A DNA stretch of 13,102 nt from an uncultured Collinsella sp. (GCA_902495945.1 CABUZD010000040.1:1-13102); one strand, 5' to 3'; positions 1-5,958 are shown, numbered from the stretch's first letter. The notes: generated from the letters alone by a model not told the origin. A program made the numbers and translations.

Positions 1-225
1 AGCAAGATCACTCTGCCGTGTGGCCACCTCCAGCGCACCAAAGCGCTGCATCAGGCTGCGGGAGTTTTTCTCTGCCTCTGAAAAGTCGTAGTCGATCTGG
101 CCGAGCAGGCGAACCGCTGTTTCATCCCTATAAAGGTTCGGGTACAGCTCCGTACACAGCTTCCGGGAATACAGCGGGAGGATCAGCGTCTCCTGCACGG
201 TGTTTTTCTCAATTTTACATTTCAT
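1..225 (-). CDS. Class I SAM-dependent methyltransferase, LCM/TcmP-type, N-terminus only (runs off left edge)
   Basis: Reading leftward from ATG at 225 there is an open frame of 75 codons to the window edge. The protein begins MKCKIEKNTVQETLILPLY and continues with a pattern (LYSRKLCTELYPNLYRDE, then RLLGQIDYDF) that I recognise as the start of the leucine carboxyl methyltransferase/TcmP-like family (PF04072 type), which moves a methyl group from S-adenosylmethionine to a carboxyl or hydroxyl group. The SAM-binding core would lie outside the window. The start is supported by a GAGGAAG ribosome site about 6-9 nt upstream. The gene is last in a leftward run of methyltransferase genes, 115 nt after the stop of the preceding intact one, so co-transcription is likely. 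Family assignment rests on N-terminal pattern only; the substrate is unknown. Confidence 0.72.
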   Translation of the reverse strand, partial: MKCKIEKNTVQETLILPLYSRKLCTELYPNLYRDETAVRLLGQIDYDFSEAEKNSRSLMQRFGALEVATRQSDLA

Positions 226-236
226 AGGTTTCTTCC

Positions 237-302
237 TCAGTGAATAAAAAATGTCATGATTGCCGCCAGCACAGCCGCTATGACCGTCATGCCTATCGCC
301 AT
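237..302 (-). other. Doubtful small hydrophobic ORF between two methyltransferases
   Basis: From ATG at 302 a 21-residue, almost wholly hydrophobic peptide (MAIGMTVIAAVL, ending TFFIH) reads to a TGA at 237, and the same frame stays open upstream into the end of the preceding methyltransferase. It has the composition of one transmembrane helix. No ribosome site stands before the ATG. It may be a tiny membrane peptide, the C-terminal stub of a lost membrane protein, or chance. The TGA lies 12 nt before the start of the next gene. Confidence 0.2.
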
Positions 303-340
303 GTGCAGGATGGATGCAAAAATATCCGTGCTTGATGCCC

Positions 341-946
341 TTACTTCCGCGCCGTGACGCAGAGCCACCTTTTCTTTTTGTGTATCTGCACCTCGTGAAA
401 ACCCGCCTGCTCCAGACATGCCTTTAATTCAATGTCCTTGTAGATGGTCATGCCGCCGATGATCTGCGTCCACCTCTCGTCCTTGTCCGTATCGCCATTG
501 CTCTCGTTGCAGATAAGAATTGTCCCGCCCGGCTTCAGCACCCGCCAGACCTCACGGAAGCATCGGGGCAAATCGGGCCAAAAATAGACGGTCTCAAAAG
601 CCGTGGCAGCATCGAAGTAGCTATCCTCAAACACCATATCCGCCACACTGCCTTGCAGAACGGCGCAACGCCCCTCCTGAATTGCAACTCGGTTGAGCTT
701 TCTAGCCTTCTCCACGCTGACGGGCGAATAGTCGATGCCCTTGACGACGCCATGCGGGCATTTTTCCAGCAGCCGTTTTATGTTCGCCCCGCCGCCGCAG
801 CCGCAATCCAGCACCTTGGCGTTTGGCGCAAGTCGTAAAAATCGAAGTCCCCACCGCGCCACAGGGCCGTGGCCCAGATTCATCATGGCAACCATAAGTT
901 TTCCGCCGAGGCCCACGGGCTTGCGGGTGTTTTCAAAGAACGACAT
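341..946 (-). CDS. Class I SAM-dependent methyltransferase (Methyltransf_11/25 type)
   Basis: A 201-residue cytoplasmic enzyme. The Rossmann-type SAM site is clear: motif I VLDCGCGGG near residues 45-53, an acidic residue after strand 2 in GIDYSPVSVEKAR, then a post-II segment around FDAATAFETVYFW and the typical LKPGGTILICNE strand. This is a complete small Methyltransf_11/25 enzyme; the methyl acceptor (small molecule, lipid or protein) cannot be read from the sequence. I chose ATG at 946 over an upstream ATG at 976 because GGAGGGG lies 6 nt before it and the protein then starts MSFFENTRKP, a normal family start. Its first 14 nt overlap the end of the upstream methyltransferase pseudogene, which implies translational coupling in the ancestral operon. 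Base composition is less GC-rich than in the oxidoreductase genes further right, suggesting a separate origin. Confidence 0.85.
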   Translation of the reverse strand: MSFFENTRKPVGLGGKLMVAMMNLGHGPVARWGLRFLRLAPNAKVLDCGCGGGANIKRLLEKCPHGVVKGIDYSPVSVEKARKLNRVAIQEGRCAVLQGSVADMVFEDSYFDAATAFETVYFWPDLPRCFREVWRVLKPGGTILICNESNGDTDKDERWTQIIGGMTIYKDIELKACLEQAGFHEVQIHKKKRWLCVTARK

Positions 947-1561
947 CTGGCCCCTCCGATTTCGTGCATTCCGCATAGGTCAACGGGAACGAGGCCTTCA
1001 GCACCGCGCTTTTCTGCACCGACCAGCCGTTTTGACGCAGGAAACACAGGTATTCCTCGCTTGTCCACCTGCTATGGAGGGGGAATCCCGCCATACTCAT
1101 GAAAAAGGCTTTTGCCTTGCCGGGAACCGAGTTCCCCGCGTGGGTGAAGGTTGGCGCGATGAGCACGCCGTCGTCCTTCAGCACCCGCCTGATTTCTTGC
1201 AGGGCCTTTTCCGGATGCGGCACTATGTGAAGCGCGTTGGACGCGATCACCACTTCGAAGGACTTCTGTGCATAGGGCAGGCGGAACATATCTTGTACGG
1301 AAAAGTGCAGCTTTGCGGATTGATTGCCCCGCTTTGCTTCAAGGATCATCTCTGCAGAAGCGTCTGTAGCCTCGATGTGCGCCGCCGCATTCACGATGTT
1401 CTTGCGATAAGCCCCGTGCCGGTGGCAACCTCCAGTACGGTTTTTGCTTTCACTACCGGCCGGATAAGCCCATACATCTTCTCATACGCCGCCCGGTCCT
1501 TTCGCATGAAACGGTCGTACCGACCGGCATTCTTGTCCCAGAAGCCCTTGCGTTCGTACAT
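933..1561 (-). pseudogene. Class I SAM-dependent methyltransferase broken by a 1-nt frameshift
   Basis: The N-terminal part starts at ATG 1561 (MYERKGFWDKNAGRYDRF) and reaches SAM motif I VLEVATGTGLIA. At about 1403-1404 the frame then runs into a stop after three wrong residues. The -1 frame continues at once with KNIVNAAAHIEATDASAEM and reads through EVVIASNALHIVPHPEKAL and VLKDDGVLIAPTF to TGA at 933. Joined, the two frames give about 209 residues, the normal size for a Methyltransf_11/25 enzyme (ubiE-like in style). The span is 629 nt, exactly one base short of 210 codons. No slippery heptamer is visible at the switch, so a deletion or sequencing error is more likely than programmed frameshifting. 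The 3' end overlaps the next methyltransferase by 14 nt. Just upstream of 1561 the sequence becomes foreign plus-strand coding DNA, so the original promoter may be lost. Confidence 0.82.
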
Positions 1562-1687
1562 GGCTATCGCCCCCAAAACCAGGCCGTCGTCCTCCATCAG
1601 AAGGCGGGCGAGATCCGCGACCAACGCTACCAGTACGCTGTGAAACGCTTCTACCACGAGAAGCTCAAGAGCTTCGTCGAGGCGTAG
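1562..1687 (+). pseudogene. C-terminal remnant of an unrecognised plus-strand gene
   Basis: A GC-rich frame open on the plus strand ends with IRDQRYQYAVKRFYHEKL then KSFVEA and TAG at 1685-1687. The last 25-30 codons have normal third-position GC bias and charged, helical protein character, but there is no start: leftward the sequence merges with the 5' end of the minus-strand methyltransferase pseudogene. I do not recognise the family. The stop lies 2 nt before the ATG of the following gene, whose ribosome site (GAGG) is inside this frame, so the two were once translationally coupled. The left boundary is approximate: the true junction could be anywhere from about 1562 to 1610. Confidence 0.5.
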
Positions 1688-1689
1688 GG

Positions 1690-3222
1690 ATGAACGATTT
1701 CGACAAGGGGTTCGAGTTCTCCGCGCGCCATGCCGCCGCCGTGCCCGCCGGGATGGATGCTGCGAGCTGGGTGAACAGCGTGGAGGCCGCCATCGAGGAG
1801 CTGTACTCCGCGATGAACTCCTACGACCACTACAAAAACAGCAAGGCGGCGCAGGACTCCCTCAAGGGATTCCTGGCGGAGGAATGGGCCTTTGGGACGG
1901 CGAACGTCGACGCTGCCGTTAAGAGGGTCGACGCCAAGGGCATCAGGCTCGACTCGCACGACCTCGGGTCTGCGGATGTGGCCTGGGGCGCCGATCAGTA
2001 CCAGCTCAAGTTCCTGACCGACCCGAAGAACATCGCGCGCAAGCTCGCGACGACGCTTCGCGATTCGTACAACGGCAGGCCGAAAAGATATGCGGATCTC
2101 TCTTTTGACGAGTGGGCCGTCGAGAAGGGCTTCGCGGGCAAAACCCCAGACGACTTGCTCTACGGCGACATGGGCGGCCTGATCCCGTCGGACAAGCTTG
2201 AAGCAGCCAAGCAGTACACGCTGATACGCATCGAGCGCGCGAAAGGCCGCGGCTTGGACGAAGAGGTGCAGCGCTGGACGAAGGTGCGCGACAACCTGAC
2301 GGACCGAATCGAGACACCTGAGGGCGTCGAGGGCAGGCCCGCCACGAACGAGGAGATGCGCCGAAAGGCGATCGACGTCTCGAACAAGAAGAAGCTCGAC
2401 CCCGCAGACGACGGCATGACCACGTCCCAACTAATCGCTGCGAGCGACATAGTGAAGCAATCGCTCAAGGCCGGCGGCACAGCCGCCGCCCTGAGCGCCG
2501 CCCTGAGCGTTGCCCCCGAGATCTACCGCGCCATCGATTACCTGATCGCAGAAGGAGAAATCGACGACGAGCACTTGAAGTCCATCGGGACGGCGGCATG
2601 CGCCGGCGCCACCAACGGGTTCGTGTCCGGATCGGCGACCGCGGCAATCACTGCCGCAGCAGCAAAGGGCGCCTTCGGCGAGATGGTAAAGGCCGCCGCA
2701 ATGGGATCGAGGGGCGCGAACGTCATCGCATCACTCGTCGTGCTAACCATGGAGACGTGCCGAAACTCCTATCTCGTGGCGTCGGGGAGGATCGAGCCCG
2801 TCGAGATGGCGAGCAACATGGGCCAATCCGTGTTCTCAACCGTCATGATGCTCGGCGGAGCCGCTGTCGCGACCGCCCTGACAGGCGGGGCGACCCTCCC
2901 TGTGCTCATCGGATCCTTCGTCGGCGGAGCGGCGGGAAGCATGGCGTTCAAGCCCGTCTCGTCTTGCGTCATGAAGGTGTGCGTCGATTCCGGCGTCACA
3001 TTCTTTGGCCTCATCGAGCAAGACTACGAGGTTCCCCAGCACCTGCTTTCGATGCTCGGCATCAAAGGGGCGAGCATTAAAACGGCAAGGGTAAAGACAG
3101 CCGCCGTTTCGACGGCGTCCCGACTCTCTGCGCCATCCGTGAAAACGGCGTGCCTGCACACCGCAGACGTCGTCTTCTTTGAGCGGGGGCTCGTCGGCGT
3201 CAACAAGGTTGCATATTCGTAG
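1690..3222 (+). CDS. Large hypothetical: nuclease-like N-terminus, Gly/Ala-rich membrane-type middle, pentapeptide-like C-terminus
   Basis: A 510-residue protein with no family name I can give with certainty. Residues 35-110 carry a helix with E64/E65, then D96 in SADVAWG and Q105-L-K107, spaced like the active site of PD-(D/E)XK nuclease-fold domains (E, D, QxK); this is inference from pattern. Residues 110-250 are mixed and charged. Residues 255-425 are rich in Ala/Gly/Ser (TAACAGATNGFVSGSATAA, then LGGAAVATALTGGATLPVL and SFVGGAAGSM), resembling glycine-zipper membrane-inserting segments. Residues 466-493 show about six five-residue units (TARVK, TAAVS, SVKTA, CLHTA). No signal peptide is seen. 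The start is ATG 1690, with GAGG 7 nt before it inside the truncated upstream gene. I recall similar hypotheticals in Clostridia and Coriobacteria, where the conserved core is the AE(E/x)W ... GSxDV ... Y(Q/S)LKF pattern. A bacteriocin-like, effector or defence role is possible but unproven. Confidence 0.75.
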   Translation: MNDFDKGFEFSARHAAAVPAGMDAASWVNSVEAAIEELYSAMNSYDHYKNSKAAQDSLKGFLAEEWAFGTANVDAAVKRVDAKGIRLDSHDLGSADVAWGADQYQLKFLTDPKNIARKLATTLRDSYNGRPKRYADLSFDEWAVEKGFAGKTPDDLLYGDMGGLIPSDKLEAAKQYTLIRIERAKGRGLDEEVQRWTKVRDNLTDRIETPEGVEGRPATNEEMRRKAIDVSNKKKLDPADDGMTTSQLIAASDIVKQSLKAGGTAAALSAALSVAPEIYRAIDYLIAEGEIDDEHLKSIGTAACAGATNGFVSGSATAAITAAAAKGAFGEMVKAAAMGSRGANVIASLVVLTMETCRNSYLVASGRIEPVEMASNMGQSVFSTVMMLGGAAVATALTGGATLPVLIGSFVGGAAGSMAFKPVSSCVMKVCVDSGVTFFGLIEQDYEVPQHLLSMLGIKGASIKTARVKTAAVSTASRLSAPSVKTACLHTADVVFFERGLVGVNKVAYS

Positions 3223-3240
3223 GGCGATGCCGGTGCGCAT

Positions 3241-3307
3241 GAAGCGACCTGCGGTTTCGCAAATCAATCGAGCCATTTCTGAACCCGCGAATAAGGGGTT
3301 GATTCGC
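3241..3307 (+). repeat. Copy A of an imperfect 67-68 bp direct repeat
   Basis: Begins GAAGCGACCTGCGG and ends ATTCGC, 18 nt after the stop of the 510-residue gene. Aligned by eye to copy B (4403-4470) it matches about 55 of 68 columns with one gap. The right end carries an imperfect dyad (GCGAAT ... ATTCGC). The two copies bracket the structured leader and the DUF3800 gene. Confidence 0.75.
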
Positions 3308-3353
3308 ACATCGGACACTTAAGACCTCGCGAACAGAATGCATGCGCTACAAT

Positions 3354-3600
3354 GCAAACCAGTTAGCCTCGGTACGACCGCTGATGCAAGTCGCCGGGGC
3401 TCACTTGCTTCAGCAGGCAAGTTGCCCGTACGGAACACGCCGACAATCGGCGGGGGCATGCTGCACCTCGGAATCTCCAGTGCCAGAAACCCACTCGCGT
3501 TGCGGGAATCCTTGCATAGCCGGCTTAGATCTGGTATAAGAATTTTGGTGGCTGTTTCAGCTACCTCCAAGTGCCGGGGGCTTATCCCCCGGCTTTTATT
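3354..3600 (+). ncRNA. Candidate structured RNA leader upstream of DUF3800 (DUF3800-type RNA motif)
   Basis: No credible ORF lies here, but the sequence folds coherently by hand. An outer helix pairs 3358-3362 with 3531-3535 and 3365-3368 with 3522-3525. Inside it are a small hairpin (3370-3373/3377-3380) and a 7-bp helix (3384-3390/3511-3517). The latter encloses a 10-bp hairpin (3397-3400 and 3403-3408 with 3417-3422 and 3424-3427), a perfect 6-bp hairpin with CAA loop (3438-3443/3447-3452), a likely helix 3455-3459/3480-3484 and a 5-bp hairpin (3494-3498/3502-3506). After the outer helix come an 8-bp UUU-loop hairpin (3547-3554/3558-3565) and a terminator. Comparative work by Weinberg and colleagues (Rfam 'DUF3800' motifs) reported several different structured RNAs upstream of DUF3800 genes; I recall this and have not searched. 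A TACAAT at 3348-3353 could be a -10 box but has no good -35. Ends are approximate. Confidence 0.68.
3573..3600 (+). terminator. Intrinsic terminator ending the structured leader
   Basis: Perfect 8-bp GC-rich stem GCCGGGGG / CCCCCGGC (3573-3580, 3586-3593), loop CTTAT, then TTTTATT. It lies only 18 nt before the DUF3800 start, so the gene needs read-through, antitermination or a promoter hidden in the leader. Confidence 0.85.
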
Positions 3601-3606
3601 CTATCC

Positions 3607-3611
3607 AGGGG
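3607..3611 (+). promoter_or_regulatory. Ribosome binding site that selects the TTG start of DUF3800
   Basis: AGGGG lies 6 nt before TTG at 3618. It supports this TTG as the start, which puts the family's N-terminal IFVDESGD signature at residues 7-14, its usual place. Confidence 0.65.
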
Positions 3612-3617
3612 CATATA

Positions 3618-4295
3618 TTGGCGCGAGACCTGAGCATATTCGTCGACGAGAGCGGCGATCGGGGCGGAAAGGCCCGGTACTACCTTTTGACCCTCGTGGT
3701 CCACGACCAGTCGGAGGGCATTGCCGACAAGGTCTCCCGATACGAGCAGTCCCTCGCCAGCTCCGACCTCCCGAACATACCGTTCCATTCTGAGCCGCTG
3801 CTGAACGGCCACGGGCCGTACGAGGGGATCGACCTGCAGGCGCGCAAGAAGATGCTGTACTCGTTCAACGTTCTGGTTCAGCGCCTTCCCGTCTCCTATA
3901 GAACGTTCGTCTACCGCAGAAGCGAGTTCGAGGATCTGGCAAAGCTCACCTCGCGCATGAAGCGCGATATTTCGGGCCTTTTGTTTGATCGCTTAGAATT
4001 CTTTCAAAGCTTCGACGAGGTGAAGGTCTATTACGACAACGGCCAGGACATCGTGAAGCAGGCGCTCGACCAGTCGATCGGCTTCGTGCTTTCCAAAGGG
4101 GTCGTCGAGCGGCGCAAGACTTCGATGACCGACTACCGTCTCGAGCAAGCAGCGGACTACCTCTGCACCATCGAGCTTGCGGCGGTCAAGTACGCGGCGA
4201 AGGAAGACGGCGAGACTTACAACAAGTTCTTCGGCGGCATAGGCACGTTCAAGAAGAACTGGCTCAAGCAAGCGCGCCGCAAGATGATCAAGTAG
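3618..4295 (+). CDS. DUF3800 domain protein (putative RNase H-like fold)
   Basis: A 225-residue protein beginning with TTG. It matches the DUF3800 family (PF12686) along its length: SIFVDESGDRGG at 6-17, a hydrophobic strand YYLLTLVVH, FHSEPLLNG near 56-64, KVYYDNGQ at 136-143, and the C-terminal S-x-x-x-Y-R-L-E-Q-A-A-D-Y block at about 169-181. Conserved acidic residues D10, E11, D140 and D180 suit the RNase H-like nuclease fold proposed for the family; catalysis is not proven. It is probably cytoplasmic, with no signal or membrane segment. Family members are often reported in accessory and defence-rich regions and downstream of structured RNAs, as here. The gene follows a terminator by 18 nt and ends 107 nt before repeat copy B. 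A partner role with the RNA (processing it or being regulated by it) is inference. Confidence 0.85.
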   Translation: MARDLSIFVDESGDRGGKARYYLLTLVVHDQSEGIADKVSRYEQSLASSDLPNIPFHSEPLLNGHGPYEGIDLQARKKMLYSFNVLVQRLPVSYRTFVYRRSEFEDLAKLTSRMKRDISGLLFDRLEFFQSFDEVKVYYDNGQDIVKQALDQSIGFVLSKGVVERRKTSMTDYRLEQAADYLCTIELAAVKYAAKEDGETYNKFFGGIGTFKKNWLKQARRKMIK

Positions 4296-4402
4296 CGGGA
4301 TGCTGCCAAGGGGGCTTTTCCGCCCCTGTCCTCTGATCTCCCGAATCACCCTTTTCCAAGCCACTCGCTACGAACCCCGGCGGAAACCAGGGAGTGATTA
4401 AA

Positions 4403-4470
4403 GGAGCGACCTGCGGTTTTGCGAATCAATTGAGGCATTCCCGAAATTGCGAATCAAGGGCCTGATTCGC
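4403..4470 (+). repeat. Copy B of the imperfect 67-68 bp direct repeat, with a perfect 8-bp dyad
   Basis: Begins GGAGCGACCTGCGG and ends with GCGAATCA-AGGGCC-TGATTCGC (4449-4470), a perfect 8-bp inverted repeat around a 6-nt spacer. GCGAATCAA also occurs earlier in the copy (4421-4429). It matches copy A (3241-3307) in about 55 of 68 columns and lies in the same orientation. Confidence 0.78.
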
Positions 4471-4563
4471 CCAAATTGCGCACGAATCAGCCCTTAGGCG
4501 GTACGACGCGACACGCATCGACAACACTCGGACTGGACTAGCCGCTGAATGGGAATAGAAATA

Positions 4564-4575
4564 GAACATTTGTTC
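4564..4575. promoter_or_regulatory. Possible SOS-box-like dyad
   Basis: GAACATTTGTTC (GAAC-N4-GTTC) matches the core of the Gram-positive LexA/DinR box. No SOS gene follows on either strand within this gap, so it may be an orphan or a chance match. Confidence 0.2.
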
Positions 4576-4670
4576 TTGTTTTTCATACGGATTCGTACGG
4601 TTCCGATGGCGATTGATGGGGGCGTTTCGCAACCACCGCACCTGCAAGCCACATGGTTTCACAATCGGGC

Positions 4671-4710
4671 AAAAACTCAGAAGGCTCCTCGTGAAAAACG
4701 AGGAGCCTTC
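4671..4710 (-). terminator. Terminator of the minus-strand AKR-alcohol dehydrogenase operon
   Basis: A perfect 13-bp stem (4680-4692 with 4698-4710, arm GAAGGCTCCTCGT) closes a 5-nt loop. Read leftward it is followed by TGAG and TTTTT (4675-4671). It lies 42 nt after the dehydrogenase stop. Confidence 0.88.
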
Positions 4711-4751
4711 CCGTTTCCTTCGGCGCGGGCGGATCGGGACGGAGCGCCGAT

Positions 4752-5915
4752 CTAGAGGCACTCGGTCAGAATCTGGAACACCTCGCTGCGCTCCAGTTTC
4801 TTGGCGCAGCCGTCGGTGAGCACGCAGGTGTCCGCAACCTTGTGCAGCGTCTCGTCGGATGCGTCGGAGCCCATCTCGGCGAAGCTCGTGGGAAGCCCCA
4901 TCTCGCCGATGAACGTCTGCAGGCGGTCGATGCCCTCCAGCGCCACCGTAAGGTCGTCTTTGCCCTTGGCGTCGACGCCCCACACCTCGCGCGCCCAGCG
5001 GGCGAACTGCGCGGGCGCCTCGGGGACCAGGTGGCGGTAGAGCGCAGGGTGGATGACCGCGAGGCCCATTCCGTGGTTGGTGTGGGTGTACGCGCCGTAC
5101 TGGTGCTGGATCATGTGCGCCTGGAAGTCCGTTGACTTGCCGATCTTGAGCACGCCGTTCTCGGCCATAGCGGAGTCGTATACGAGCTCGCTGAGCGCCT
5201 CGAGGTTCTGATTGTCGTCCGCGATGATCCGCATGTTGCGGATGACGTTACACTGGATGGCGAGGTTGATGTCGTCGGTGACATTGCGCCCGCGCGGGCT
5301 TCCGAAATAGCTCTCCATGCAGTGCGAGAGCGTGTCGAACGCGCCACTCATGAACTGCGCGTGCAGTACGGTGAGCGTGAGCGCCGGGTCGAGCGCCGCC
5401 CACATGGGCATCGCCCCCAGATAGGCGCCCTTCACGTGCGTCTCCTCGTTGGTGATGACGGCGCCGTTGTTCTGCTCGGCGCCCGTGCCGGAGAGCGTCA
5501 CGATGCAGCCCATGGGGATGAACGAGCTCTGCATCTTGCCGTAGTCGTGCTCTAACGTCTCGATGTCCTCGTCAAGCATCGCCTGTGCGGAGACCACCTT
5601 GCAGCAGTCGAAGACCGACCCGCCGCCGACGGCGAGAATGAAGTCGACCTGCTCCTCGCGTGCGAGTGCGGCACCTTCCTGGCACTTCTCGTAGGTCGGG
5701 TTGGGCATGATGCCGCCGAAGTCCACGACGCGCTTGCCCGCGCTCGTGAGCTTATCGACCACGTGGCCGTAGACGCCGGTTCGCTTGACCGAACCTCCGC
5801 CGTAGGCGAGCATCACTGTCTTGCCCATGGCGCCCATCTCGGCGTCGAGTGCCTGGTCCATGGCACCCTCGCCGAAGTAGTTCCTGACCGGGTAGTCGTA
5901 CGTGAATGAGTTCAT
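4752..5915 (-). CDS. yqhD: YqhD-type iron-containing (group III) alcohol dehydrogenase / aldehyde reductase
   Basis: A 387-residue enzyme, the same length as E. coli YqhD, expected to reduce aldehydes to alcohols with NADPH in the cytoplasm. Visible signatures are YGGGSVKRTG at 38-47 and AVGGGSVFDCCK at 95-106 for dinucleotide binding, then MGCIVTLSGTGAEQNNGAVIT at about 135-155. Metal ligands D194, H198, H267 and H281 fall at the same numbers as the YqhD ligands. The start at 5915 has TAGGAGG 8 nt upstream; a longer frame upstream merely reads the antisense of the neighbouring reductase. The gene follows an aldo-keto reductase by 43 nt and ends at a strong terminator, so both form one operon. 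The pairing recalls E. coli yqhD-dkgA. The physiological substrate is unknown; butanol-dehydrogenase annotation would also be reasonable. Confidence 0.88.
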   Translation of the reverse strand: MNSFTYDYPVRNYFGEGAMDQALDAEMGAMGKTVMLAYGGGSVKRTGVYGHVVDKLTSAGKRVVDFGGIMPNPTYEKCQEGAALAREEQVDFILAVGGGSVFDCCKVVSAQAMLDEDIETLEHDYGKMQSSFIPMGCIVTLSGTGAEQNNGAVITNEETHVKGAYLGAMPMWAALDPALTLTVLHAQFMSGAFDTLSHCMESYFGSPRGRNVTDDINLAIQCNVIRNMRIIADDNQNLEALSELVYDSAMAENGVLKIGKSTDFQAHMIQHQYGAYTHTNHGMGLAVIHPALYRHLVPEAPAQFARWAREVWGVDAKGKDDLTVALEGIDRLQTFIGEMGLPTSFAEMGSDASDETLHKVADTCVLTDGCAKKLERSEVFQILTECL

Positions 5916-5958
5916 GGCAATTCCTCCTAGTAAGTTATCAGTGCGGCCTGACGCTCGT

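Larger units (their letters stand above)
4296..4751. other. Gene-free stretch after DUF3800
   Basis: This 456-nt stretch holds repeat copy B, a candidate SOS-type dyad and the terminator of the minus-strand dehydrogenase operon. A weak AGGGG/CCCCT hairpin at about 4309-4327 follows the DUF3800 stop but has no T-tract. Open frames here have no ribosome site or family resemblance and I regard them as chance. Confidence 0.6.

Noticed and set aside
1395..1411. Programmed -1 frameshifting in the methyltransferase
   Set aside because: The switch region CTTATCGCAAGAAC has no X-XXY-YYZ slippery heptamer and no clear downstream stimulatory structure, so a deletion is the simpler reading.
735..1643. 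A 302-codon plus-strand open frame across the methyltransferase region
   Set aside because: It is antisense to two recognisable methyltransferases, has no ribosome site and no family resemblance; its Arg/Pro/His-rich composition is typical of a shadow frame.
1651..2430. A 259-codon minus-strand frame opposite the 510-residue gene
   Set aside because: GC-rich antisense shadow, Val/Arg/Leu-rich with no motif; the plus-strand frame is longer, has a ribosome site and coherent domains.
3223..3617. Retron or group II intron RNA
   Set aside because: No reverse transcriptase lies nearby and I see no intron domain V or msr/msd organisation; the DUF3800 association explains the location better.
3338..3793. 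Plus-strand ORF of 151 codons through the structured leader
   Set aside because: It runs through the RNA hairpins and terminator and into DUF3800 out of frame; no ribosome site or protein-like pattern.
4426..4983. A 185-codon minus-strand frame crossing the dehydrogenase terminator
   Set aside because: It starts inside the YqhD-type gene in another frame and runs through a strong terminator hairpin; no homology recognised.
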